This document shows, piece after piece, positions 51,685 through 62,332 of a stretch of DNA of 64,000 bases (the first letter of the stretch is position 1; every line of letters begins with the position of its first letter). The notes below the pieces were generated by a model, which made no database searches, was not told the origin of the DNA, and saw only the letters and a program-made list of their open reading frames with translations. The stretch is from Nitrospinaceae bacterium (GTDB lineage: Bacteria > UBA8248): positions 44,415 through 108,414 of the forward strand of contig JABJAL010000097.1 in NCBI GenBank assembly GCA_018669005.1. The letters run 5' to 3'. The position numbers were made by a program, and so were the translations under genes.

Positions 51685-54600
51685 ATGAACCCGCCCAACC
51701 AAACCATCAATACCGAATCAAAACCTGAGCCGGGGGACGATACCCTGGAGCCGAGCACAAATTTTGCTTCCCTCGCTGCCACCGCACAAAAAATCCTGGT
51801 TGAAGAGGATATATCTTTGGTCCTCCAATCTATATGCCAAGAAGCTTGCAGTGTTCTTGGCGCGAACCACGCGATGATCGCCAAGAATCGTGTGGAAGGC
51901 AACAAAAAAAGAGAAATACTATCCGACTACAACATGCTTCCCGAACACCTCGAAAGGCTTCAAGCTTCAGAAACAAATCCGCTTTACGAAACGGCACTTC
52001 TTGAAAAGAAGATCAAAATATTTTCCGATCTTTCTAAGGTTACCAGAGCGTTCCGTCCCGAGGACATTCGCAGAATGGGCCTTCATACCTTCTGCGCCAT
52101 TCCGCTCATAATAAGGAACGAGGCTTTCGGCACGCTCGTCCTTTATCACACCTCCCCCCGAGATTACACAGAGCAGGAAACCAACTTGGCCGAGGCATTC
52201 GGAGACCTCGCCTCGATAGCCATCGAGAAGGCGCAGTTGGTTGACTCGCTCCAAACCCGCGTCTCTGGCCAAGAAAGTCTCGAACATGCCGTGCGGCACA
52301 TGACTTCCGGTCAAAGCGTGGACGAAATTGCACAGATGGTCCTGGCCGAGAGCGAGCGGATCATGGCAACCGAGCGCTGTACAGTCATATTGTTTGAACC
52401 CAGGGAAGAGAATCCCAAACTCTTCGTGAGCCGAGGCGTTTCAGACGAATTCAGAAAAATCTTAAGTGAAGTTAAATTCGGTAGATCTCTTTCTCCTAAT
52501 TTACTGGTCTACCGCTACATTCAGAATCCGGAAATGACCACACCTACAATTACGCCCGACGTAGTCACCTCCGCCGATCTAAGCGAGAATACGAAAAAAT
52601 TTCAGCTGGACCATGGACATAGAGCCCTGGCCGCGTTTCCGCTTATAAGCGATGGAAAAACCACAGGTCTGCTCTTTTACTATTGGGCAACACCACAAAA
52701 AATTGATGAGCAACGCATTTCTATGGGCCAAGCCTTTGCCGATCATGTGGCTATCGCTATCGACAAGGCACGCCACTCACAGGAGAACCAAGAGAGAGCG
52801 CTTCGCTTTGAGATCTTGGATCAACTAACCAAGGCGATAAGTTCCAACCTTGAGCCAGAAGAGTTATTCCGGACAATTGCACGGGAAATCCGACGGGTGG
52901 TTGATTGTGACAGTCTCAGAATCGCAAGGTTCAACGATGAAGGTATGGGATTTTATAATTATCACGAAGAGGGCAACTCTCCCTCATCCTTCTCGGTAGA
53001 TACCAACTCACCAAAAGGATTACTCGCTAAGGAGGTTTTCCGTACAAAAAAGTTAATCAATGTACCCGACACTTCTGATGGGTGGGGCCAAGCGATCCTA
53101 TTCAAGAGGGGTTACCGGAGCGCGCTTGTTGTTCCCATATTCCGGGGAGATGACTGCATCGCCTTCATCCGCCTAGCCAGCCGGAAAGCGGCGGCATTCG
53201 GCCGCGACACAGAAGAGCTACTCACCTCCCTCTCCGGCCACCTCAACACAGCGATCCAAAATGCCGAGCTTTTCAAAGCGGCAGGTGATCGCACCAAGCA
53301 CCTTGAAATTGTCGGAAATATCGCCCGAGTTGTGGGCTCCAAACTCGAACTTGAAGAACTCTTTGAGACCATCATCCAAGAAATAAAACCTTACATTCCC
53401 TTCAAAAGATGTGTCTTCCCGTCATTGATAGGATGGCACAACTCTTTTCGGGCAGAATGGAATGATGACACCAACATGAGGACTTCCGCCTTAAAAGGGC
53501 GGGAGGGTTTTGACGAATGGATACTCAGCGAAGTGTACCAGAAGAAACAGGCAAGGATTATACCCGACCTTTTGGAATTCGGTGCCGAGTGGGCCTCGAA
53601 ACGAGCGAAAGAAGGATTTAGAAGCATCATGTTCGTTCCCATCCTGCTCGAAGGTCGTTCCATAGCCCATATCGGCGTATCAGACGAGGGGGTAGGCGTT
53701 TACACAGCTGAGCACGAATCCCTCCTCACCGCCATCGCTGGGTACCTGAGCTACGCCATCCGGAACGCCGATCTTTATCAGGCACTTGAAGAGCGAGCCC
53801 AGCGTCTATCCGCATTGAACGTTCTCGGCCAGAAGATTTCCGAAAACCTGGACTTGCAAGAAGTTCTTGACAGCATCGCAAAGGCCACCGCAGATCTTCT
53901 CAAAGGAGATGCCACCCGAATTTTCCTTCTCGATGAGGAAACGAATACCATTCATCTTCGAGCCTTCCATGGCTATGAATCGGGCATTGTCAGTATGAAA
54001 AACGTCTTTCGGCCCGGAGAAGGATTTATCGGAAAAATGGTACTTTCGAATGAAACGATAATTGTTGATAATATCCAGAGTAATCCAACCTGGATTAACA
54101 CTGAATGGGCAAGAAAGGCAGGGCTCAATTCTGCTGCCGGCTACCCGCTTCGAAAAGGAAATATCGTCATCGGCGGTATCACCTGCTTATCCAGAAAATC
54201 CGATGCCTATTCACAAGATGACTTAGATCTCCTCGGCGCACTGGCCGCCCACGCAGTAAACGCCATAGAAAATGCCAGGCTGCACGAGGAGGCGAACCGC
54301 AGTCGCGAATTCTTTCAAAGCGTCGTAGATGACAACACCGACGCAATCATGGTCGTTGACCTCGAACAGAAAATAATTCACTGGAACTCGGGTGCGGAAA
54401 AACTCTACGGATACACCGAAGAGGAAGTATTGGGACAGAACATCGATACTATCTTCGTTGAAAACGACTTCATGAAATACAGAAACACCGATATTCAAGA
54501 AGGAAAAGCAATCGATTTTGAGACCCTTCGGCAGAGAAAAGACGGCTCGCAAGTTCCGGTGAACATCACACTATCTCCGGTTAAAAACGAAGATGATGAA

Positions 54601-57600
54601 TTCATTGCAAACGCGACCATACACAAAGACCTAACCGAGAAAAAAGAAGCCGAAAGGCTCCGAGAAACTCACGTACAGCGTCTCGACACCCTGACATCTT
54701 TGACCCAAAGAATCAGCGCCAGCATGGACACCGACGAGGTTCTCTCATTCATCGCCAACTCGGCCGCAGAGTTGCTGGACATCCCCTTCACAAGGGTGTT
54801 CATCCTCGCGGGTGAAATGCTCGAGTTGCGCGCCGAGCGGGGCGACATGCTGGTCCCAAAAGACCGAGTGAGCTTTCTAGCCAGCCAGGGAGCCGCAGGC
54901 ACGGCACTTAAAACAGGAAAGCCATGTTATATCGAAGATGTTAGAGACTCCGAGCTATGGAAAAATCCCGAAAAACAGCGAGAGGCAGACATCGGCTCCT
55001 ATCTAGCCGTTCCCCTAAAATCAGGCCCCGCCGTCTTTGGAATACTCGAGTGCATGGTACACGGTGTTCGCGAATTCACCTCTGATGAGCTCAACTTGGT
55101 AGAAACTTTTGCCGCACAGGCGGCCATCGCGATAGAAAACGCCCGCCTCCACGAGGAAGGCCAGCGAAGCCTCAATTTTTTCCGAAGCGTTGTGGACGAC
55201 AATGCCGACGCCATCATGGTATTAGACCTCGATCGCAAGTTCATCCACTGGAACGCAGGCGCCGAGAAACTTTACGGCTACACAGAGTCGGAAATCATCG
55301 GGAAACCAATCGACACGATTCTTCCTGAATCGCAAAAAGGCCTGAACCTGACTCCGAAAATTACCCGTGATCGAAAATCTATCCACTTCGAGGCCGAAAG
55401 GCTGAGAAAAGATGGCTCCTTTGTCCCGGTGAGCATTTCCATCTCTCCGGTCATCAACGAGGAAGGTGAACTCATTGCCACCTCCACCATTCAAAAAGAC
55501 CTGACGGAGACAAAAAGGGCTGGCGAGGCCCTTCGTGAAAGTGAGGAGCGCTACCGCAGCCTTATCGATTTCGCTGCGGATGCCATTTATGTTCACGACA
55601 CTGACGGCAGATTCATCGACATGAACCATCACGCATGCGAATGCCTGGGCTACACAAGGAGCGAGCTTCTGAATTTGTCTGTGAGGGATATATCCCCCAC
55701 ATTCAACCGGGAGCGTTTTAATCGCCAATGGAAAAATTTGAAAGAGGGAGGGCATCTCACCCTTGAAAGCACACACAAAAGAAAAGACGGGACTATTTTC
55801 CCTATCGAGTTACATACGGGGAAAGTAGAATTGAACGGACAGCAGCTAGTAATCTCCCTCGTCCGCGACATCACCGAGCGACAGGAGGCCGAGGAGGCAT
55901 TGCGCCAGAGCGAGGCAGGCCTTGCCAACGCCCAGCGGATTGCCCGCATTGGTAGTTGGGAATGGAACATCCAGATGGGGGAGTCGAGTTGGTCCGATGA
56001 GTTATACCGTATCTTCGGCATTTCCCCGGAGGATAAAACTCCACCCCATAAACTTTATTATCGGCACGTCCATCCCGACGATAAGGAATTCATTCATAAT
56101 GCGGAGGAGGAAACTATCCGCAACAAAGAGCCGTATCGGCTTGATGCCCGAATCGTCCGCCCGGATGGCAGCGTACGCAACATTCACGAGGAAGCTGAAA
56201 TCATAAAGGATGAAACAGGCAAACCCTTGAAATTAGTTGGGACCACACAAGACATTACCGAGCGCAAAAGGGTCGAGGAAGCGTTGCGCCAGAGCGAGGA
56301 CCGCATCAGAAGAATTTACGGGGCTGCGAGCGACGCCATCTTTGTTCTGGACATTCACAATGAATGCATCGTCGAGACCAATCCAAAGGCTGCTGTGCTT
56401 CTGGGTTATAGCGAGAAAGAGATGTACGGACTCCCGATCAGCAAAATCCATCCCAACGAAATGTCGAATATGAGGGAGATTTTCAGAACTCTTGAAACTG
56501 AGAACGAGTCTCTTTCTAGCGAGCTTTTTTGCACAACAAGGGATAACAAAAAAATACCGGTCGAAGTCTCTTTTTCCTTGTTCCAGATTGAAGATCGAGA
56601 TTATGTCATGGCAATTGCCCGTGACATCCGTGAGCGCAAGGAGGCCGAATCGAAACTACTGCTAGCCATGGCCGAGGCCGAAGCAGCAAGCCAAGCTAAA
56701 AGCGATTTTCTCTCCAACATGAGCCACGAGCTACGCTCCCCCCTCAACTCAATCGTTGGATTTAGCGATCTTTTGATCCGAGATAGCGGCGATGAGATGA
56801 CACAAATGCTAGCACCCAAGATAAAAGATTCGGGGCATTATTTGACTAGTCTGATCGAGGATATCCTCGACTTCGACCGAATAGAATCTGGCAACGTGAA
56901 GCTCGAAATGGAAACCACCCCGATCAATGAACTTGTGACAAAGTTGGTGGAAACCCAGACGCCTCAACTCACCGAAGGCCATTCCATGGAACTCCACCTC
57001 GACCCTTCGTGCGGAACCGTTCTTTGCGATCCGACAAGAATCAACCAGGTAATCATCAACCTACTCGACAACGCAGTAAAATATTCTCCCAACGGAGGAA
57101 CAATTCACGTACGTACTCTTTACAAGGGGGGAGAAATCTGGGTGAGCGTGGATGACAATGGGCTGGGCATCGCGCCACATGAAATAGATTCCATCTTCGA
57201 GCGCTTTCACCAACTCGAAAGTGGCTACCAGAGAAGATCTGGGGGGCTCGGTATAGGTTTGAGCCTCATCCGCCAGCTGGTCCAGCTCCACAACGGGCGT
57301 ATCTGGGTAGAAAGCGAAATAGACAAGGGGAGCATATTCACCTTCGCATTGCCAAAACCGAAGGAGAGTTCTCCAGGCACTAATAAATCAGCATTGTCGG
57401 AGAAACACCTTCCCGCCAACTCTGATCCCTGGGAGCACAAATCTATTCTTATCGTGGACGATGTCGAGCACTACCATGTCTATATCAAGCTACTCATGTC
57501 GGGTGCGAGTGAAATTATCTCGGCCAACAACGGCAAGGAAGCGATAGCAGCCGTGAAACGCTCGCACCCCGATCTCATTCTAATGGACTTGAGAATGCCG

Positions 57601-57804
57601 TTCATGAACGGCTTCGAGGCCATCAAAAAAATTAAATCCAACCCGGCCACACAGAACATTCCCATTATCGCCGTATCCGCCCAAGTGACGGACGAGGATA
57701 AAGATAGGGCCATCCAGGTAGGGGCAAACGGTTTTATATCAAAACCCATCGACATCGACTCCCTGAAAAAAGAAATCAACTGGATATTTTCCACAGCCAA
57801 ATAA
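51685..57804 (+). CDS. Giant soluble hybrid histidine kinase with six GAF and five PAS domains
   Basis: 2039 residues without membrane segments or an input receptor domain of known ligand. Approximate order: GAF 28-175, 205-360, 370-535, 545-700 and 705-865; PAS 870-990; GAF 995-1150; PAS 1155-1275, 1280-1395, 1400-1525 and 1530-1655; HisKA 1665-1730 with SNMSHELRSPLNSIVGF (His 1681); HATPase 1780-1890 (NLLDNAVKYSPNGG, GGLGIGLSLIRQL); receiver 1917-2037 with Asp 1968 in LILMDLRMPFMNG. The first two PAS domains are near-duplicates (VVDDN-DAIMV). Divergent from the cytochrome cluster; output is presumably phosphotransfer, as no DNA-binding domain is present. Confidence 0.93.
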   Translation: MNPPNQTINTESKPEPGDDTLEPSTNFASLAATAQKILVEEDISLVLQSICQEACSVLGANHAMIAKNRVEGNKKREILSDYNMLPEHLERLQASETNPLYETALLEKKIKIFSDLSKVTRAFRPEDIRRMGLHTFCAIPLIIRNEAFGTLVLYHTSPRDYTEQETNLAEAFGDLASIAIEKAQLVDSLQTRVSGQESLEHAVRHMTSGQSVDEIAQMVLAESERIMATERCTVILFEPREENPKLFVSRGVSDEFRKILSEVKFGRSLSPNLLVYRYIQNPEMTTPTITPDVVTSADLSENTKKFQLDHGHRALAAFPLISDGKTTGLLFYYWATPQKIDEQRISMGQAFADHVAIAIDKARHSQENQERALRFEILDQLTKAISSNLEPEELFRTIAREIRRVVDCDSLRIARFNDEGMGFYNYHEEGNSPSSFSVDTNSPKGLLAKEVFRTKKLINVPDTSDGWGQAILFKRGYRSALVVPIFRGDDCIAFIRLASRKAAAFGRDTEELLTSLSGHLNTAIQNAELFKAAGDRTKHLEIVGNIARVVGSKLELEELFETIIQEIKPYIPFKRCVFPSLIGWHNSFRAEWNDDTNMRTSALKGREGFDEWILSEVYQKKQARIIPDLLEFGAEWASKRAKEGFRSIMFVPILLEGRSIAHIGVSDEGVGVYTAEHESLLTAIAGYLSYAIRNADLYQALEERAQRLSALNVLGQKISENLDLQEVLDSIAKATADLLKGDATRIFLLDEETNTIHLRAFHGYESGIVSMKNVFRPGEGFIGKMVLSNETIIVDNIQSNPTWINTEWARKAGLNSAAGYPLRKGNIVIGGITCLSRKSDAYSQDDLDLLGALAAHAVNAIENARLHEEANRSREFFQSVVDDNTDAIMVVDLEQKIIHWNSGAEKLYGYTEEEVLGQNIDTIFVENDFMKYRNTDIQEGKAIDFETLRQRKDGSQVPVNITLSPVKNEDDEFIANATIHKDLTEKKEAERLRETHVQRLDTLTSLTQRISASMDTDEVLSFIANSAAELLDIPFTRVFILAGEMLELRAERGDMLVPKDRVSFLASQGAAGTALKTGKPCYIEDVRDSELWKNPEKQREADIGSYLAVPLKSGPAVFGILECMVHGVREFTSDELNLVETFAAQAAIAIENARLHEEGQRSLNFFRSVVDDNADAIMVLDLDRKFIHWNAGAEKLYGYTESEIIGKPIDTILPESQKGLNLTPKITRDRKSIHFEAERLRKDGSFVPVSISISPVINEEGELIATSTIQKDLTETKRAGEALRESEERYRSLIDFAADAIYVHDTDGRFIDMNHHACECLGYTRSELLNLSVRDISPTFNRERFNRQWKNLKEGGHLTLESTHKRKDGTIFPIELHTGKVELNGQQLVISLVRDITERQEAEEALRQSEAGLANAQRIARIGSWEWNIQMGESSWSDELYRIFGISPEDKTPPHKLYYRHVHPDDKEFIHNAEEETIRNKEPYRLDARIVRPDGSVRNIHEEAEIIKDETGKPLKLVGTTQDITERKRVEEALRQSEDRIRRIYGAASDAIFVLDIHNECIVETNPKAAVLLGYSEKEMYGLPISKIHPNEMSNMREIFRTLETENESLSSELFCTTRDNKKIPVEVSFSLFQIEDRDYVMAIARDIRERKEAESKLLLAMAEAEAASQAKSDFLSNMSHELRSPLNSIVGFSDLLIRDSGDEMTQMLAPKIKDSGHYLTSLIEDILDFDRIESGNVKLEMETTPINELVTKLVETQTPQLTEGHSMELHLDPSCGTVLCDPTRINQVIINLLDNAVKYSPNGGTIHVRTLYKGGEIWVSVDDNGLGIAPHEIDSIFERFHQLESGYQRRSGGLGIGLSLIRQLVQLHNGRIWVESEIDKGSIFTFALPKPKESSPGTNKSALSEKHLPANSDPWEHKSILIVDDVEHYHVYIKLLMSGASEIISANNGKEAIAAVKRSHPDLILMDLRMPFMNGFEAIKKIKSNPATQNIPIIAVSAQVTDEDKDRAIQVGANGFISKPIDIDSLKKEINWIFSTAK

Positions 57805-58062
57805 ACCCCACCTTCCAGGTCGACCCCTTGCTCAATTAATGCCTCCCCAACTCTATTCAGGTCAGATCCGACCCCGTTTTCAAAAAAAGATATTTTCAGA
57901 GAAGTTAAAACAATTCCCCGAATGCCTACTAACTCCAAAATGGTCCTTCACGTCTGATCTTTGTGGGACAAAGGTTTTTAGCAGGAAAAATCAGAGAAAA
58001 TGCCCTATAGTTAGTACACCTCTAAAATTCCTATCGTGAGCCCTGACACTGCGGAGGCGAGA

Positions 58063-59028
58063 ATGAAAGCGATACAAGTTCACAAGTATGGCCTTAACAA
58101 TCCCATGCGGGTGGATGAAGTTGAAGACCCAACGCCCGCACCAGGCGAACTTCTTGTCAGAGCGGAGGCGGCTGGCGTGAATCCAGTCGATGTTATCATC
58201 CGACTCGGCGGCAGAGGCGATGAGACGCAACTTCCCTACATTCCAGGGCACAACACTTCGGGCGAAGTAGCCGCCATCGGCAAGGGCGTCACCGGGTTCA
58301 AGATTGGCCAGCGCATTTACGGCCTGGCGTTTAAAAGTTATGCCGAGCTCGTCCGGATTGACGCAGAGATGGCCGCCGAGCTACCCGATGCCTATAGTTT
58401 CGATGAGGGAGCTGGAATCACATCGCCGTTTTTCACAGCCTGGAATGCCCTGGTTTTCAAGGCTGAAGTCGGGCCAGGCGAGACCATCCTTGTTCACGGC
58501 GGCGCCGGTGGTGTCGGCATGGCGGCGATACAGCTAGCTAAACGCTTCGGATGCCGCGTGCTGACAACGGTAAGCTCAGACGAGAAAGAGGCGTTTTGCC
58601 GCTCAATGGGCGCAGATGAAACGATCAACTACCGGGAAGAAGATTTTGCCGAGCGTTGCAAGACGCTTACCGGCGGGCGAGGTGTCGACGCCATCATAGA
58701 CGTTGCCGGTGTGGATAATTTTGACAAAGATATGGATGCCATCCGTGTGAGGGGCCGCATCGTCGTAGTCGGCATTGGCATTGGAAAAGAGCCCCGAGCG
58801 AGCTTCCGAATTCCGGCGCTCATGGGGAAGGACGCCTGCGTCCACGGCATGGTATTTGCGAATTTATTTTCCAGAGTGCCGGAGCTGATACGCCATTTCA
58901 CACCGCTACTCCGCGAGGGCATGTTCAAGATCAACATCGACCAAAAGTTTTCATTGGAAGAGGCAAACCAGGCGCACGAGAGAGTTCAGAGCGGAAAAGT
59001 CCTTGGAAAAGTGATTTTGTCTATTTAA
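58063..59028 (+). CDS. NADPH:quinone oxidoreductase-like MDR protein
   Basis: About 321 residues from the ATG at 58063, which follows GGAGGCGAGA; the frame's earlier GTG has no ribosome site. MKAIQVHKYG and EAAGVNPVDVIIRLGG open the GroES-like domain, and HGGAGGVGMAAIQLAKRFG is the NADPH-binding loop. The zinc-ligand cysteines of classical alcohol dehydrogenases are absent, fitting zeta-crystallin/QOR enzymes that reduce quinones or enones. The M24 peptidase follows 59 nt later and may share a transcript. Confidence 0.9.
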   Translation: MKAIQVHKYGLNNPMRVDEVEDPTPAPGELLVRAEAAGVNPVDVIIRLGGRGDETQLPYIPGHNTSGEVAAIGKGVTGFKIGQRIYGLAFKSYAELVRIDAEMAAELPDAYSFDEGAGITSPFFTAWNALVFKAEVGPGETILVHGGAGGVGMAAIQLAKRFGCRVLTTVSSDEKEAFCRSMGADETINYREEDFAERCKTLTGGRGVDAIIDVAGVDNFDKDMDAIRVRGRIVVVGIGIGKEPRASFRIPALMGKDACVHGMVFANLFSRVPELIRHFTPLLREGMFKINIDQKFSLEEANQAHERVQSGKVLGKVILSI

Positions 59029-59087
59029 ATGCCGCCTCCTATCTTGCGGAGGGGCAGACCTAAAACTGAAAAAGAGGGAGATTCGAC

Positions 59088-60287
59088 ATGTCCAAAGGTT
59101 TCATGAGCGTAGACTGGGAAGAGAGAATCGATTTTCCTCGCATGAAACGCGAGCGCCTTCAAAAAGCAAAGGACGCCCTCGCCGAGTCCAATGTCGATGC
59201 GCTCTTCGTGTTTGCCACCGAGGATTCACGCTATCTGACCAGCGCAAGATCCCATCTTGGCCCAACATATTCAAACAAGCTCACCACCGTCCTGGCCGAG
59301 GGAAAAGAGCCGATCCTGTTCACCATGGACGATGAATATTGCCGTGAATCGATGACCTGGATGGCCCCCGAGCAGATCCAGGAGCGTGCCATTCTAAACG
59401 AGCCTGAAGGAGTGAAGAAATGGGCAGACCTTTTAGCTGGCCTCATCGGCAGCCTTGATAATAAAACCGTAGGCATCGATGTATGGGATCCGCTTATGGA
59501 GGAATGCCTAAAAGAAGCGTTCCCGAAAACCCGCTTCGTCAACGGCTATCCGGTGCTGAGTAAAGCAAAGATTACCAAGACCCCAGACGAGATCGCCTGC
59601 CTAAAAGCCGCTACAGTCATGACCGAGGCCGCGATGGACGCAGCGCAAGATTTTCTTCGCCCCGGCGTAAAGGAATGCGAAGTGCTTTCGGTCGCCTGGC
59701 AGACAATGACCGCCATGGGGAGCGAATGGACCCAATGCGCCAATATCGTTTGCTCGGGCCCGTACACAGCCCCCTACCGCCGCTTTACCTCGGATCGCTA
59801 CATCAGAAAGGGCGACCCGGTGATTATCGACATCGGGGCCTGCTACAATGGCTATTGGGGCGACTTCACACGCACTGTTATCTGCGGCGACATTAAACCG
59901 ACAAGCGAGCAAATCGAATGGCACATGAAGAGTTACAACTCGGTATGGAACGCGTGCGCCGCCGCCAGGCCCGGCAACACAACGCTGGATGTGTACAAGG
60001 CGGCCGAGCCTTATGTGCTTAACAGCTTGGGCCACGGCTCAGGCACTAACCCTTGGGAGCCTCCCTACTTCAGCCGCACCGTCTACGACTCTCCAAAACC
60101 CCTTGAGGCGGGGATGACTTTCAACCTTGAGCCTTATGCCGGCAAGAAGGGAATCGGTGGTTTCCGACTGGAGAACAATCTCGTCGTCACCGAAAGCGAC
60201 CCGGATATCTACACACCCTTCCCCTTCGATGAGAGACTTGTCACAGACGTTCATCCACTGGACACATCAACGGGCCGAACACGGTAG
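59088..60287 (+). CDS. M24 family metallopeptidase (Xaa-Pro aminopeptidase-like)
   Basis: 399 residues; an SD-like GGGAG lies upstream. Creatinase-type N-domain (about 20-150) and catalytic C-domain. All metal-ligand positions are filled: DIGACYNGYWGDFTRT (two Asp), GHGSGTNPWEPPY (His), FNLEPYAGKKG (Glu) and FRLENNLVVTE (Glu). It should therefore bind two metal ions and cleave Xaa-Pro bonds or related amides, unlike the ligand-poor homologue at 35286. The role in the neighbourhood is unclear. Confidence 0.92.
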   Translation: MSKGFMSVDWEERIDFPRMKRERLQKAKDALAESNVDALFVFATEDSRYLTSARSHLGPTYSNKLTTVLAEGKEPILFTMDDEYCRESMTWMAPEQIQERAILNEPEGVKKWADLLAGLIGSLDNKTVGIDVWDPLMEECLKEAFPKTRFVNGYPVLSKAKITKTPDEIACLKAATVMTEAAMDAAQDFLRPGVKECEVLSVAWQTMTAMGSEWTQCANIVCSGPYTAPYRRFTSDRYIRKGDPVIIDIGACYNGYWGDFTRTVICGDIKPTSEQIEWHMKSYNSVWNACAAARPGNTTLDVYKAAEPYVLNSLGHGSGTNPWEPPYFSRTVYDSPKPLEAGMTFNLEPYAGKKGIGGFRLENNLVVTESDPDIYTPFPFDERLVTDVHPLDTSTGRTR

Positions 60288-60310
60288 GAACATATTCACG
60301 TGCGCTGAAC

Positions 60311-60344
60311 AAAAAAAAGAAACCCGGGAATAACCCCGGGTTTC
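60311..60344 (-). terminator. Rho-independent terminator after the chemoreceptor gene
   Basis: Stem GAAACCCGGG / CCCGGGTTTC with a short loop, followed on the minus strand by eight T. It serves the MCP gene and lies between two convergent genes. It is nearly identical to the hairpins at 62106 and 63825. Confidence 0.85.
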
Positions 60345-60364
60345 TTGGGTGGATCGCAACATCG

Positions 60365-61975
60365 TTACGGCACTAGCCTATAGGCTCCAATGGCCGTTTT
60401 GATCGCCTCTGGCGAGGGTTTACTTCTAACAGACAGATATCCAGTGCATTTTCCGTTATCAAAGCAAGGAAATACTGTAGCTTTTACCCAGTAAATTCTT
60501 CCTAGTTTCCCACGATTTTTCACATAACCTTGCCAAAGTTTTCCCGCTTTTATGACGTTCCATAAATCTGCAAATGCGGTTTTGGGCATATCCGGATGGC
60601 GGATAATATTATGGGGTTTCCCCATCAAAGACCCCTGCTCGTACTGGGCTAAGTCGTAAAAACACCCATTGGCGAAAGTAATGATTCCCCGTGTGTCGGT
60701 CGCCGAAATGAGAATGTCATCTTCTTTCAGTACGTATTCTTCTTCCTTTTTAGTAAATCGCTCTGGGGCATTGAAATTACTTGCCGCCACAATGGGACCC
60801 AACCTTTCCAGCGGATCAAGGGATTCCTGGAAAACACCTTGATTTTTCATCATCTCCAAAAGATATGAAAATGTCTTGCCGATGGTATTGAGCTCGGAAA
60901 TATCATTTTCCATCGTACCTGAATTTTCATTCAGTGCTTGAAAATTACTCATTGATTCAAGGACTATGTTATGAAATTCTGAGGTTTGAGTGTCAATGTT
61001 AACGATCTTTTTTTGAGTTAAATCCACTTTCTCAAGAGAAGAATTCATTTTCCCCTTGGCAGATTCGATATCTTTAGACAGACCTTGTATGGCTTGGCCT
61101 ATTTGAGAAAGATTGGTTTGAATCTCCTCATTTGCCGTTTTGGTCGTTTTTGAAAGTTCCTTGACCTCATTGGCAACCACAACAAAGCCCCTGCCGCTTT
61201 CCCCAGCCCTGGCCGCCTCTATCGTGGCATTTAAAGCCAAGAGGTTGGTTTGATCTGCGATTGTATTAATGGTCTTCAATAAATTGTTGATGGAGCCAAA
61301 ACGTTGCTCGAGATTTAACATTTTGTTGGAAACTTCTTCCAACTGAGTCGCACTGTCTATGGACTCACGAGCGACCGTATCCATATGCGAATGAATTTCC
61401 GTGGCCTCTTTGTTAACTTCCTCGATTTTCTTTTGAATGTTGCCGAAATCATCTATGCTGTGCCTTATGGTGGTTAATTGTTTTCCTACGGACTCGCCGG
61501 TATTCTTGGCGATGAATTCCAACTCGTTTCCAGCAAGCCCAATAAGCTCGTTTCTCAGGGCCTCGTCGTTGAAATCTTGAATTCCACCTTCCTCGGATTT
61601 TTCATCGGAATCTTTCCCAAGCACCTTCTTGCGGGTTGATTCAATCATGGCCATGATTTCTTCGATGAGTTCAGGAGACACCTCCGACCCGGTCAACGTG
61701 GATTTCAGATGTTCCGCAATTGCATCGAAATGGACGTCATCCAAACCCTCCTCGACCAGAGTCGCATGAGCCCGACGCATGTCATTGCCCGACATTTCAT
61801 CCGCTCCCTCAAGGGCATACGCCAGAAACGGAATTCGTTTTCCCGCCTGTCCGTTAACGCCCATGCTGTCGATGAAGCGAGAAACTCTTGAGTCGAGGAG
61901 AATTTTTTCATAAGTGATGTCCAAAATCGCCTGAACATACTCCTTGCCGCCTATCTTCTCAGTAATTGTTAGCAT
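60365..61975 (-). CDS. Cytoplasmic chemoreceptor with truncated haemoglobin and PAS sensor domains
   Basis: 536 residues from the ATG at 61975 (GGAG 9 nt upstream). Residues 1-120 match group I truncated globins: [20 protein letters not shown] with the B10-type Tyr22, and [20 protein letters not shown] with proximal His70. Residues about 150-395 form the MCP signalling hairpin, with tip [20 protein letters not shown]. Residues about 410-525 are an Aer-like PAS ([34 protein letters not shown]). There is no membrane helix, HAMP or methyl-transferase-docking tail. Probably a soluble gas/redox sensor acting through CheA; no che genes are in the window. Confidence 0.88.
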   Translation of the reverse strand: MLTITEKIGGKEYVQAILDITYEKILLDSRVSRFIDSMGVNGQAGKRIPFLAYALEGADEMSGNDMRRAHATLVEEGLDDVHFDAIAEHLKSTLTGSEVSPELIEEIMAMIESTRKKVLGKDSDEKSEEGGIQDFNDEALRNELIGLAGNELEFIAKNTGESVGKQLTTIRHSIDDFGNIQKKIEEVNKEATEIHSHMDTVARESIDSATQLEEVSNKMLNLEQRFGSINNLLKTINTIADQTNLLALNATIEAARAGESGRGFVVVANEVKELSKTTKTANEEIQTNLSQIGQAIQGLSKDIESAKGKMNSSLEKVDLTQKKIVNIDTQTSEFHNIVLESMSNFQALNENSGTMENDISELNTIGKTFSYLLEMMKNQGVFQESLDPLERLGPIVAASNFNAPERFTKKEEEYVLKEDDILISATDTRGIITFANGCFYDLAQYEQGSLMGKPHNIIRHPDMPKTAFADLWNVIKAGKLWQGYVKNRGKLGRIYWVKATVFPCFDNGKCTGYLSVRSKPSPEAIKTAIGAYRLVP

Positions 61976-62105
61976 CTTTTGTATCTCCGTTGACTGTTCA
62001 CTTTGGCGCAATAGAATCGAGCATATTGCCAAATAAGACAAAAACATCCACTAACAATATATATACATGGGCCGAAAAATTGTTATGAATGTGTAAAAAA
62101 ATCGC

Positions 62106-62141
62106 AAAAAAAGAGAAAATCCGGGAAAGCCCCGGGTTTCC
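62106..62141 (-). terminator. Terminator-like hairpin beside the tRNA-Lys fragment
   Basis: Imperfect stem GAAAATCCGGG / CCCGGGTTTCC with a T-rich tail on the minus strand. It stands in the same position relative to the tRNA fragment as the 63825 hairpin does to the intact tRNA gene. Confidence 0.7.
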
Positions 62142-62152
62142 TAGTGAAATTA

Positions 62153-62199
62153 TGGTGGACCGCCGGGGAATCGAACCCCGAACCTACGGATTAAGAGTC
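62153..62199 (-). repeat. Exact 47-bp copy of the tRNA-Lys 3' half (candidate attachment site)
   Basis: Identical to 63869-63915: it runs from the anticodon loop through the T arm and acceptor strand to the encoded CCA. The 5' half of the tRNA is absent here. Duplicated tRNA 3' ends are the usual mark of site-specific integration into tRNA genes. Confidence 0.85.
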
Positions 62200-62278
62200 G
62201 ACGAAGAGGAAAATGGGAAGAATGAGCAACTCTCTCTATTTGAAGAGTTTAGAAAACATATCAAATAGTTATCGAACG

Positions 62279-62332
62279 CCCCACCTAAACTCGGGTTGGC
62301 TGGGGTGGGACTGAATTTAACCAAGCATGTCG
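62279..62332. repeat. Stem-loop repeat, left copy
   Basis: CCCCACC and a GGTGGG arm enclose GTTGGCTG, followed by a conserved ATGTCG. Same orientation and layout as 63743-63796; about 28 of 38 bases agree over the best part. Confidence 0.6.

Noticed and set aside
62153..62199. A second functional tRNA-Lys gene
   Set aside because: The D arm and acceptor 5' strand are missing, so it cannot fold as a tRNA; it is a 3' fragment.
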